From UBA6055 sp965214085 (GTDB lineage Bacteria > Chloroflexota > Anaerolineae > Aggregatilineales > Phototrophicaceae): a stretch of 64,000 bases of DNA. The translations under genes and the position numbers were made by a program. The notes under the pieces are model-generated. The model saw only the letters and a list, made by a program, of their open reading frames with translations, was not told the DNA's origin and made no database searches. The stretch lies in NCBI GenBank assembly GCA_965214085.1, contig OZ243937.1, forward strand, positions 3,906,001 to 3,970,000, written 5' to 3'. Positions 26,233 through 34,136 of this stretch are shown in pieces. Each line of letters opens with the position of its first letter. The stretch's first letter is position 1.

Positions 26233-27255
26233 ATGGCAAATCGCGAATTGAGCATTGCGTTTCAAACGGACAAGCGCGCCGGCGAGTACATCGCTTTGGC
26301 GAAGCTGGTCAACCAATACGCCTTTGACGTTGTGAGCGTTTACTGTGATGCGCCTTATCAACCCAGCTACGGGCCGCTGCTGCTGATGGCGCCGCATATC
26401 CAGCGGGCGCGGGTTGGTCCCGCGGGCATAGCTCCCTCGCGCATGCACCCGCTCGACATCGCCGCGCAAACCGCGCTGCTGGCTGATCTGGCCGCGGGCG
26501 GCGTCTACATCGGGCTGGTGCGCGGCGGCTGGCTAGCTGAGCACGGCATCCGCGAGCTTCACCCGCCCATTGGCGCCATTCGCGAAGCGGCCGCAATCAT
26601 CCGGGCGCTGCTGGCGGGCGAATCCGCCGGATACGCTGGCGCGGTGTATCAAATCGCCGAGCACGTTCGCGCGCCCTATCCGCTGCCGGATGCGCCGATT
26701 CCTTTGCAGATCGGCACCTGGGGGCGCAAGCTGGCGGCGCTGACTGGCGAAGTCGCGGACGAGGTCAAGATCGGCGGCTCGGCCAATCCAGATGTGATTC
26801 CGCTCATGGCCGACTACATTGCCGTGGGCGAGGCGCGGGCTGGGCGTCCGCACGGCAGCGTAAAGATTGTCATTGGCGCTGTCTCGGTGGTCGACGAAGA
26901 CCGCGATGCAGCGCGTTGGCAGGCGCGGAAAGCGGCGGCGCTTTACCTGCCGATTGTATCGAAGCTGGACGCCACGCTGGAAATCGACCCCGAGCTAATG
27001 GCGCGGGTGCAAAAGCTGGTCAACGCGGGCGAGAGCGACGCGGCCGCCCGGCTCATCCCCGACGACATGCTCGACCGCTTCATCTTCGCCGGCAATCCCG
27101 CGGACATCATCGAGCACTGCGGGCGACTCTATGACGCCGGCGCGCAACGCATTGAGCTGGGCACACCGCACGGTGCCAGCGAAGCGGCGACGGGCATCCG
27201 GCTCATCGGCGAGCGGGTCATCCCGGCCCTGCAAGCCTATCTCTGCCCCAGTTGA
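26233..27255 (+). CDS. LLM-class flavin-dependent oxidoreductase
   Basis: A 340-residue TIM-barrel enzyme of the luciferase-like monooxygenase class, close to F420-dependent methylene-tetrahydromethanopterin reductase-type proteins. Landmarks are AFDVVSVYCDAPYQPSYGPLL at the N-terminus, GGVYIGLVRGGWL (usual text GR..LGLGxG), IGAIREAAAIIRALLAGE, IPLQIGTWGRKLAALTGEVADEVKIGG and the terminal IIEHCGRLYDAGAQRIELGTPHG. Cofactor may be F420 or FMN. I prefer the ATG at 26233 because the promoter -10 box overlaps the earlier one. It stands alone, with repeats on both sides. Confidence 0.86.
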   Translation: MANRELSIAFQTDKRAGEYIALAKLVNQYAFDVVSVYCDAPYQPSYGPLLLMAPHIQRARVGPAGIAPSRMHPLDIAAQTALLADLAAGGVYIGLVRGGWLAEHGIRELHPPIGAIREAAAIIRALLAGESAGYAGAVYQIAEHVRAPYPLPDAPIPLQIGTWGRKLAALTGEVADEVKIGGSANPDVIPLMADYIAVGEARAGRPHGSVKIVIGAVSVVDEDRDAARWQARKAAALYLPIVSKLDATLEIDPELMARVQKLVNAGESDAAARLIPDDMLDRFIFAGNPADIIEHCGRLYDAGAQRIELGTPHGASEAATGIRLIGERVIPALQAYLCPS

Positions 27256-27284
27256 AACAGACCTGAGGGGGCGTCCCTATTCCT

Positions 27285-27686
27285 AGAGCAATCGCATCGC
27301 AAAATTATTCACCACAGAGGCACAGAAGTAGTTCCAAGTTAGTCATGCGAATTTTGCCAAAGCAACGATCTGTAGGGGCGACAGCCCGAAACCACAAGTC
27401 GCAACGGCAGCGGGCGACCAGATTGGTCGCCCCTACAAGGCTGGATTTTTCGCATGGCTAACTTGGAATTACTGAGACACAGAGTATAAGATTTATTCGG
27501 GGCAGAACTTCTCTAATATCGACATACAAATTGGTATAATGCTTATCATGGAGTTCAAAATTGAAGTGCAATTTCACAATATTTATAAATGATAGACTTT
27601 TCTCTGTGCACTCTGTGTCTCTGTGGTTAGATTTAAGTTTGTATTCGGTTCAATGTTTACAGATTCATTTTGATACGATTGCCCTG
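27285..27686. mobile_element. Composite MITE with a nested palindromic repeat
   Basis: About 400 bp bounded by AGAGCAATCGCATCG at the left and the inverted CAGGGCAATCGTATCAAAA at the right. The flanking decamers CCCTATTCCT and CCATGTTCCT agree in 8 of 10 positions, an aged target duplication. A copy of the ~170-bp palindromic family (27310-27484) lies inside. The right duplication contains the ATG of the next gene. Confidence 0.65.
27310..27484. repeat. Palindromic repeat family, copy 3
   Basis: The best preserved copy: arms ACAGAAGTAGTTCCAAGTTA / inverted TAACTTGGAATTACTGAGAC with GTCATGCGAA and its inverse, and the central GTAGGGGCGAC and GGGCGACCAGATTGGTCGCCC hairpins. Confidence 0.75.
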
Positions 27687-27688
27687 CC

Positions 27689-28225
27689 ATGTTCCTGGAA
27701 ATAGTAGAAGCATCGCAACTGAGCGACGAAGAATCGCAAGCGTTAACGAACTTGGACGCGGCGGTATATCCGCCCAAACCGGCTGCGCAAGAAGCGACAG
27801 TGCAGCAAAGCTGGGCGCACCCGCAATGGCATATCTTGATACAAGATGCGGATCAGCAGCTTGTGTCGCATGTCGGCGTCTTGACCCGAATTTGCCTGTG
27901 CGACGGCGATGAGATCCTGATCGGCGGCATAGGCGGCGTCATGACCCACCCATCCCAGCGCCGCAAAGGCTACGCCGGGGCCGGGCTGCGGCGAGCGACC
28001 GAATTTCTGCAGAATGAAATGCGCGTCGATTTGTCGCTCTTGTTCTGCGGACCACGTATGCTGAGCTACTATAGGCGCTTTGGCTTCAGCAATTTCGCCG
28101 GCGACACATTTGCGCTGCGAGATGGCAAGAAGATTCTATTCCCGCGCAGCGAAATCATGGTGAGGCCCGCCATAAAAGCCTTGCCTCAATGCGCGGCGCT
28201 GGATCTATGCGGCCTGCCCTGGTGA
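27689..28225 (+). CDS. GNAT-family N-acetyltransferase
   Basis: A 178-residue acetyltransferase. The acetyl-CoA loop is HPSQRRKGYAGAGLRRATEF (R/Q-x-x-G-x-G/A pattern), preceded by the strand GGIGGVMT and followed by LSLLFCGPRMLSYYRRFGF, the usual strand and helix of the GNAT fold. The overall form recalls aminoglycoside 2'-acetyltransferase- and Eis-like proteins, but substrate is unknown. The ATG is inside the right target duplication of the MITE, so that insertion may have replaced the original leader; no ribosome site stands out. Confidence 0.82.
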   Translation: MFLEIVEASQLSDEESQALTNLDAAVYPPKPAAQEATVQQSWAHPQWHILIQDADQQLVSHVGVLTRICLCDGDEILIGGIGGVMTHPSQRRKGYAGAGLRRATEFLQNEMRVDLSLLFCGPRMLSYYRRFGFSNFAGDTFALRDGKKILFPRSEIMVRPAIKALPQCAALDLCGLPW

Positions 28226-28253
28226 GTTCTTCAGCATTGCACATGCGGCCCGC

Positions 28254-28439
28254 ATGATGGAACGAGGATTGATGCCCCTGCTGCAAATTGAGCGCCTGCG
28301 CAAAGATTTCGGCGGATTGCGCGCGGTCGACGATGTAACGCTTAGTGTGCCCGTGGGCGCCATCATCGGCTTGATCGGCCCCAACGGCTCGGGCAAAAGC
28401 ACGCTGATGGAAGCGATCGCTAGCCAGGGCGCGCGCTAA
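28254..28439 (+). pseudogene. Truncated ABC ATPase (LivG-like N-terminus)
   Basis: Only 61 residues: an N-terminal ABC ATPase piece (LLQIERLRKDFGGLRAVDDV and Walker A GPNGSGKST) that ends at MEAIASQGAR. Q-loop, signature and Walker B are missing. The beginning resembles branched-chain amino acid transport LivG proteins. Its end overlaps the convergent thioesterase gene by 4 nt, so the rest was probably lost by deletion. Confidence 0.75.
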
Positions 28440-28867
28440 GACTGCAAAGCCTCCATCGCCGCGCGCAGTATACCCTCAATTCGCACAGGCTGCCGCGTCA
28501 GCCTGTCGACGAAGACGTGCACAAAGTAGCCGACCGCCGCCGGTTCCTCATCGCCCGCTTTGAAGATGCCGATCTCATAGCGCACGCTGGAATTGCCCAG
28601 GGCGCCCACGCGCAGGCAAGCGTCGACTGCTTCGGGAAATTGGATCGGCTTGAGGAATTGGCAGTGCGTCTCGACAGCGAAACCGACGGACAGGCCGCCG
28701 CTGAAATCGAGCCCGCCGGCTTCCATCAGGTAGCCGTTGATGACGGTGTCGAAGAACTCGTAGTAGATGACGTTGTTGATGTGGTGGTAGACATCGTTGT
28801 CGCGCCAACGGGTATGGATGCGCCGCGAGATTTTGTAGCGCTCGCGGCGTTCGTCTTTGGGGTTCAT
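28436..28867 (-). CDS. Acyl-CoA thioesterase, 4HBT/YbgC-like
   Basis: A 143-residue hot-dog-fold thioesterase. The catalytic segment RIHTRWRDNDVYHHINNVIYYEFFDT matches the YbgC/4-hydroxybenzoyl-CoA thioesterase motif (Asp of D.D..HHINN with the His/Asn context). Cytoplasmic, no signal peptide. It hydrolyses acyl-CoA thioesters; chain preference cannot be told. A REP element separates it from the upstream MsrB gene on the same strand. Confidence 0.88.
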   Translation of the reverse strand: MNPKDERRERYKISRRIHTRWRDNDVYHHINNVIYYEFFDTVINGYLMEAGGLDFSGGLSVGFAVETHCQFLKPIQFPEAVDACLRVGALGNSSVRYEIGIFKAGDEEPAAVGYFVHVFVDRLTRQPVRIEGILRAAMEALQS

Positions 28868-28905
28868 ACCCCCACTCCCAAAATGAGGGAGGGGCTTTTC
28901 CTGCG
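28866..28905. repeat. G/C-run REP element (short copy)
   Basis: TACCCCCACTCCCAAAATGAGGGAGGGGC just upstream of the thioesterase start; the same family as 1240 and 11513. Confidence 0.6.
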
Positions 28906-28932
28906 CGATGCGCCGTTATCGGAAATTGGCAA

Positions 28933-29334
28933 CTAATCCTCTGCTTTGAGCTCGAGCGCGCAAGAGTTGATGCAGTAGCGCAGGCCCGTCTTGTCGCGCG
29001 GGCCGTCATCAAAGACGTGGCCCAGGTGCGAATCGCAGCGGTTGCAGATCGCTTCCACGCGCCGCATACCGTGGCTGTTGTCCTCGCGCAGGCCGACATT
29101 GCCTTGGTCGACCACATCCCAGAAGCTGGGCCAGCCGCTGAAGGAATTGAACTTGGTTTCTGATGAGAAGAGTGCCTGCCCGCAAGCCGCGCAGCTGTAC
29201 ATGCCAGCGGCTTTGGAATTGACGTATTTGCCGGTGAAGGGGCGTTCGGTGGCTTGCTGGCGCAGGACGGCGTACTGCTCCGGGTTGAGTTCGCGGCGCC
29301 ATTCGGCATCGCTTTTCTTGACTTTCTCGATCAT
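28933..29334 (-). CDS. msrB: Peptide-methionine (R)-S-oxide reductase
   Basis: A 133-residue MsrB that reduces methionine-R-sulfoxide in proteins. Two CxxC pairs (CAAC, CNRC) bind the structural zinc; the catalytic Cys is in LRYCINSCALEL. The position that often holds the resolving Cys (KFxSGCGWPSF) is Ser here (KFNSFSGWPSF), so regeneration probably uses another Cys, perhaps the extra one in NSCAL, or direct reduction by thioredoxin. No signal peptide. Confidence 0.95.
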   Translation of the reverse strand: MIEKVKKSDAEWRRELNPEQYAVLRQQATERPFTGKYVNSKAAGMYSCAACGQALFSSETKFNSFSGWPSFWDVVDQGNVGLREDNSHGMRRVEAICNRCDSHLGHVFDDGPRDKTGLRYCINSCALELKAED

Positions 29335-29504
29335 GCGCTTTCGTCCTTTCGCTTTTTCACTTACACCGAGCGTACCCGCAAAGTGTGAAGGAACTCTTGC
29401 GCCGATGTCAATATTATAATAGATGGGCTATCACTGTTGGCAAGCGCTTCCACTTTGTACAATAGGTGTAGATTTCTTAGTTCGACGTTTGAGAGCCTAC
29501 AAAC

Positions 29505-32468
29505 ATGGCGACGACGGAACATACCATCAATGACGCGATTGCGGAATTGCTGCGTGGGACGCGCTGGGCTTGGCGGGGTGATGATGTCATTGTGTCTGAA
29601 AGTACGGAGCAGTTCACCGAGTCCAAAAACCTTCAACCCGACATCTTGATTGACGAACTCTGGGTCGCGCCTGTAGTTATCGAAACGGAGTTGATGCCCG
29701 CGCAAACAGTCGAGGCGGACACGCTAAAACGTTTGGGCAAGCAAGTCGTTTTTTTAGGTGCAAAAGTCAATTCAGTAATTGCTTTGCGGCTGCCGGTCAG
29801 ACTGAAAGATACTAGCCAGCGAAAACTCAAACGAGAGTTGAGGAACACAAACGACTTCCAGTTTGCTTTGTATTCTGGCGAATGCGCAGAGAAATACGAC
29901 CGCTACCCGGAAAGCGGCTGGCTGACAGGCGGCGTCCATGACTTGTCTCTGCTCGTCCAATCCGCTACAGTCCCGCCCGCTCTAATAGACAGAGCCGCGA
30001 ATTGGTTTGAACTGGGCATAAATCAAGCGGCGGATCATCTTAAGCAAATCTCCGAAAATTTTCCTGTGGCAGTGCAGAACATCGCTGCGGAGTTGCATCA
30101 GCAAGACAGTACGCAAACGCGCCGCATGGCCATGGCAATCTTAATAAACGCCTTTATTTTTCATGATCACCTGGCAGGCAGCCATGGTGAACTTGGCAAA
30201 GTGCGTACGTTGGGTGAATTGGAGTTCGGCCGGGAAGAGGGCTTCCAAATTCCGGACATCCTCGACGATTGGAACATAATCCTGTCCGTGAATTACTGGC
30301 CGATCTTTGACATCGCCAGCAGAATTCTAAGAGCTATCCCGACCTTCCAAAATAATGAGTTCATCAAGCAGTTAACGCGAACCGCCACATCTTTATTGAG
30401 CAACAACCTGTTGCGCTCGCACGATTTGACCGGCACTGTTTTTCAGAAGTTAATCTCCGACCGTAAATTCCTCGCCGCCTTTTACACCAAACCCGCTTCG
30501 GCAGCGCTTCTAGCGGCTTTGGCAATCAATGATGATACGCTTCTCACTAATGAAGACTGGTCGAATCCAGAAACGGTAGCGTCATTGCGCATCGCTGACT
30601 TCGCTTGTGGAACAGGCACATTGCTCTCCACGGTTTATCAGCGAGTCAGCCAACTGCATGAACTGCATGGCGGCAATACGGTAGCGATACATGAGCAGAT
30701 GATGGCGCGGGCTTTGGTGGGCTGCGACATTTTGCCGGCCGCGGCGCACTTGACGGCTGCTGCGCTGGCGGGCGCGTACCCGCAAGTCCAGTATGATGAA
30801 AGCGCCATCTTCACCGCGCCCTATGGAGTCCAGGCGGACGGCGAGGTTAAGCTGGGCTCGATTGACCTGCTCAGAGATATGGCTTTGCTCGAAGGCTCAG
30901 AAATCACGGCGAAAGCGATTGAAGCGACCCAAGGCGCGGACGTCGATATTTGGCGCTACGCCCCTCACGGCTCTTTTGACATGGTGATTATGAATCCGCC
31001 ATTTACGAGACCTAACAACTTTGAACGAAGGATACCGGATACGCCAAATCCAAATTTCGCTGCTTTTGGCGCAACGGCCGCAGAACAGAAAGCCATGGCA
31101 AAGGCGGCGAAGCAACTGACCAAGAATTCAGTTGCTCACGGCAGCGCGGGCGAAGCCTCTACATTCCTAGCTCTTGCGGATAGAAAGCTAAAAATTGATG
31201 GAATGCTGGCGCTTGTCATGCCTTTGACGCTCTTGACTGGTTCTTCATGGGAGAAATGCCGCAATCAGTTACGCGAAGCTTATGATGGACTTATCCTCAT
31301 TTCAATCTCAGGGAGCAATAATCTGGTTTCGTTTTCAGCCGATACGGGTATGGGAGAATGCTTGATTATTGGCCAGCGCACCGGTCGCCGACAGTTCAGA
31401 GCCACTTTTGTTGTTCTCTACGAAGCGCCGGGCTATTCGATTTACAGCTTGACAGTTGCCCAGCAAATCCGACAAATGATGCGCGATAAGACTCTAAGAC
31501 GGCTGGAAGACGGACCAAGCGGCGGCAGCGCGATCTATTTTGGTGAAGAAATCGTAGGACAAGCGATTGACGCGCCATTGCCAAATGCAGGAAGCTGGAA
31601 AGTCGCACGGATTGTCGATCTTTCACTGGCACAATGCGCTTATCAGCTAGCTAGCGAAAAGCGACTTTGGCTACCGACTCAAGCAGAGGCGGACGCGCTT
31701 AAACTACTGACAACGACTGTAAAGGAAATCGGCAGAATAGGACCCTATCACCTTCAAGTTAGCAAAACACAACGCGACGGACAAAGAAGACCGTTTAATC
31801 TTCGTCCACTGCAAGGTAATGAAGTGCCAACATATCCTGTACTATCAGCGCATGACGCTGACCGCGAAAGGACTATGGTATTTGAGGCAGACCACGACGG
31901 GATCCCATATAAAGCTTCTTCAAAACAAGAACAACTACGCGTCGATAAAGAAGTTGCGAACGTTTTTGCCACAGCCTCGCACTGCCATTCCAATCTTGAT
32001 TTTCGCTTTAACAGCCAGTCCACCGCTATGCAGTTCACGTCTCGAAAAACAATCGGAGGGCGCGCCTGGATTTCAATTAAACTGCCGTCCGAAAACCATG
32101 AAAAGGCGCAAGTGCTGTGGGGAAACACCTTGCTTGCCTTGCTGATGTTTTGGTGGCATTCTTCCAGGCAGCACCCCGGAAGAGGGATACTTACAAAGAC
32201 GACATTAGCCACCCTGCCCGTCCTCGACGTCACCGCCCTCTCCGACAGCCAACTCGCCCGAGCCGCGCAAATCTTCGACGACACCTGCCAGCTCCCGCTC
32301 AAGCCGCTGCACGAACTCGACATCGACGAAAACCGCAAGACCCTCGACCGCCGCTTCTATGGCGAAGTCCTCGGCCTGCCCGCGTCCATCCTCGCCGACG
32401 GCGGGCCGCTGGACATCCTGCGCCGGAAACTCTGTCGCGAGCCTTCCATCCGCGGCAGCAAGAATTAA
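29505..32468 (+). CDS. N6-adenine DNA methylase with possible N-terminal nuclease domain (type IIG-like)
   Basis: A 987-residue protein. The methyltransferase core has motif I IADFACGTGTLL (about 367-378) and motif IV MVIMNPPFTRP (about 490-500), the NPPF form of N6-adenine enzymes. The N-terminal 120 residues contain QPDILIDEL...PVVIETEL, which resembles a PD-(D/E)xK nuclease core with ExE, as in BamHI, in place of ExK. The C-terminal 400 residues would hold the specificity region. Together this is the layout of type IIG or L enzymes; without the nuclease it would be an orphan methylase. No separate specificity gene is next to it. The first ~2.7 kb are AT-richer than the last 250 bp, hinting at mosaic origin. 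Confidence 0.8.
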   Translation: MATTEHTINDAIAELLRGTRWAWRGDDVIVSESTEQFTESKNLQPDILIDELWVAPVVIETELMPAQTVEADTLKRLGKQVVFLGAKVNSVIALRLPVRLKDTSQRKLKRELRNTNDFQFALYSGECAEKYDRYPESGWLTGGVHDLSLLVQSATVPPALIDRAANWFELGINQAADHLKQISENFPVAVQNIAAELHQQDSTQTRRMAMAILINAFIFHDHLAGSHGELGKVRTLGELEFGREEGFQIPDILDDWNIILSVNYWPIFDIASRILRAIPTFQNNEFIKQLTRTATSLLSNNLLRSHDLTGTVFQKLISDRKFLAAFYTKPASAALLAALAINDDTLLTNEDWSNPETVASLRIADFACGTGTLLSTVYQRVSQLHELHGGNTVAIHEQMMARALVGCDILPAAAHLTAAALAGAYPQVQYDESAIFTAPYGVQADGEVKLGSIDLLRDMALLEGSEITAKAIEATQGADVDIWRYAPHGSFDMVIMNPPFTRPNNFERRIPDTPNPNFAAFGATAAEQKAMAKAAKQLTKNSVAHGSAGEASTFLALADRKLKIDGMLALVMPLTLLTGSSWEKCRNQLREAYDGLILISISGSNNLVSFSADTGMGECLIIGQRTGRRQFRATFVVLYEAPGYSIYSLTVAQQIRQMMRDKTLRRLEDGPSGGSAIYFGEEIVGQAIDAPLPNAGSWKVARIVDLSLAQCAYQLASEKRLWLPTQAEADALKLLTTTVKEIGRIGPYHLQVSKTQRDGQRRPFNLRPLQGNEVPTYPVLSAHDADRERTMVFEADHDGIPYKASSKQEQLRVDKEVANVFATASHCHSNLDFRFNSQSTAMQFTSRKTIGGRAWISIKLPSENHEKAQVLWGNTLLALLMFWWHSSRQHPGRGILTKTTLATLPVLDVTALSDSQLARAAQIFDDTCQLPLKPLHELDIDENRKTLDRRFYGEVLGLPASILADGGPLDILRRKLCREPSIRGSKN

Positions 32469-32479
32469 GTGAAGAATGT

Positions 32480-32545
32480 CCCTCCCTCATTTTGGGGTCG
32501 CGTGGACACTGACCCGTCGGGGAGGGATTTAGGGAGGGGGAAAAT
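32480..32545. repeat. G/C-run REP element interrupted by the GACACTG module
   Basis: CCCTCCCTCATTTTGGGG ... GGGGAGGGATTTAGGGAGGG with TCGCGTGGACACTG (32498-32511) in the loop. It lies between the methylase and DinB-like genes. Confidence 0.65.
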
Positions 32546-32548
32546 AAC

Positions 32549-33022
32549 ATGCCCAAGCAAATCGACATCAGCGAAGTCGCTACCGGCTTCCGCTACCTGC
32601 TCAGCGAGACCTTCGAGAGCGTACACGGCGCTTACCTCGACAAGGGCACGTCCTTCTTTGAGACGCTGGCGGAGATCTCGGCCGAGGACGCCTCCCAGCC
32701 CATGGGCGGCTGCGCTACCATCGCCGCTCACGTGGCGCATACCCGCTACTACTTGCAGGTGCTGGAAGACCGCATGTTCAGCCGCGACTTGTCCTACGTG
32801 GATTGGGAGCAAATCTGGAACGAGGTCAGCAGCGTCGACGAGGCCGAATGGGCGGGCATGATCGCTGATTTGCGCGCGACTTACCAAGGCGTCATAAGCC
32901 ACCTGGACGGGGCGGAAGAGTGGTCGGGCTTCATCGAATTGTCTTCCCTGCTGGGCATGATCGCCCACAGCGCCTATCACCTGGGCGAAATCCGCCAGAT
33001 GATGTGCCACTTGAAAGGCTGA
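32549..33022 (+). CDS. DinB-like superfamily protein
   Basis: A 157-residue four-helix-bundle protein of the DinB/YfiT metal-dependent class. The metal-binding His are visible in AAHVAHTRYYLQ and IAHSAYHLGEIRQMM. Members are thiol transferases or of unknown function; this one cannot be assigned. It is followed after 3 nt by the sialidase-like gene. Confidence 0.8.
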   Translation: MPKQIDISEVATGFRYLLSETFESVHGAYLDKGTSFFETLAEISAEDASQPMGGCATIAAHVAHTRYYLQVLEDRMFSRDLSYVDWEQIWNEVSSVDEAEWAGMIADLRATYQGVISHLDGAEEWSGFIELSSLLGMIAHSAYHLGEIRQMMCHLKG

Positions 33023-33025
33023 ACC

Positions 33026-34123
33026 ATGCAGCAGGCAACGATTTATCGCGAGCCGGGGCGTTTCGCTGGCTGGCCCGCCAATTACGGCATCTGGCGCTGG
33101 GGCGCAGAGATCGTGGTCGGCTTCACGGTCGGCGCGCACAAGACGGTCCAGCGCGGGCACGCCATCGACAAGAGCCGTCCCTTCGTCAATAGGCAAGCGC
33201 GCAGCCTGGATGGCGGCGTCAACTGGCAAGTCGAAGACTTCAATGGGGCGCGCCCGGGCGAGCGCGGTCTTTCGGCTGATGAGCACATGGGGCCCGGCCT
33301 GCGCCTGGCTGAGCTGATTGACGCCGATAGCGCCGAGATACCGCCGCAAGCGCTCGACTTTGACCAGCCGAACTTCGCGCTGATGGCGGCGCGTACGGGC
33401 ATCGGGCGCGGAGCGGTCTCGTTTTTTTATGTGTCGTATGACCGCTGCCGCAACTGGGCGGGACCCTATCGCCTGCCGATGTTCGGGCAGACTGGCATCG
33501 CCGCGCGTACGGAATACTTGATTCAAGGTCCTCATTCCGCCCTGTTTTTCTTGACCGCCAACAAAGCCGACGGCGCTGAGGGCAAAGTCATCTGCGTCCA
33601 CACTATGGACGGCGGGCGCTCCTTCGAGCTGCTTAGTCATGTCGGCGACGAGCCGACGGGCAAGGGCGACTTCGCCATCATGCCAGCCGGGCTGCAACTG
33701 CCCTGCGGGCGCCTATTGTGCGCGCGCCGCTGCCGCGATGGCGCCACGCGTCTCAGCTGGATCGACCTATTCGCCTCGGACGATGGCGGGCGCAGTTGGC
33801 ATTATCTTAATACGCCGGCGACATTTTCCGCGCCGGGCCACAGCGGCAATCCGCCCAGCTTGCTGCAACTGCCGGATAGCCGGATCGCCCTCATCTATGG
33901 CAATCGCGACCGGCCCTACTGCATTTGCGCGCGCCTCAGCGCTGACGCCGGCGAAAGCTGGAGCAGCGAAGTCGTGCTGCGCTCGGGCGGCGCCAACGGC
34001 GATATGGGTTACGTGCGGGCGGTCGCGCGTGATGATGGCGCGGTCCTGGCCGTCTATTACTTCAACGACGGGCCCGATGGCGATGGCGAGCGCTTCATCG
34101 AAGCCACCATCTGGTCGCCGTGA
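33026..34123 (+). CDS. Sialidase-like (BNR repeat) exo-glycosidase family protein
   Basis: A 365-residue beta-propeller protein of the sialidase/neuraminidase superfamily. Asp-box motifs (S.D.G.tW) are MDGGRSFELL (near 194), SDDGGRSWHYL (near 253) and SADAGESWSSE (near 307). It lacks a signal peptide, unlike secreted sialidases. The arginine triad of true sialidases is not obvious from reading, so it may be a different glycan or sugar-acid enzyme. It starts 3 nt after the DinB-like gene. Confidence 0.75.
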   Translation: MQQATIYREPGRFAGWPANYGIWRWGAEIVVGFTVGAHKTVQRGHAIDKSRPFVNRQARSLDGGVNWQVEDFNGARPGERGLSADEHMGPGLRLAELIDADSAEIPPQALDFDQPNFALMAARTGIGRGAVSFFYVSYDRCRNWAGPYRLPMFGQTGIAARTEYLIQGPHSALFFLTANKADGAEGKVICVHTMDGGRSFELLSHVGDEPTGKGDFAIMPAGLQLPCGRLLCARRCRDGATRLSWIDLFASDDGGRSWHYLNTPATFSAPGHSGNPPSLLQLPDSRIALIYGNRDRPYCICARLSADAGESWSSEVVLRSGGANGDMGYVRAVARDDGAVLAVYYFNDGPDGDGERFIEATIWSP

Positions 34124-34136
34124 TGGCTATAATTCT

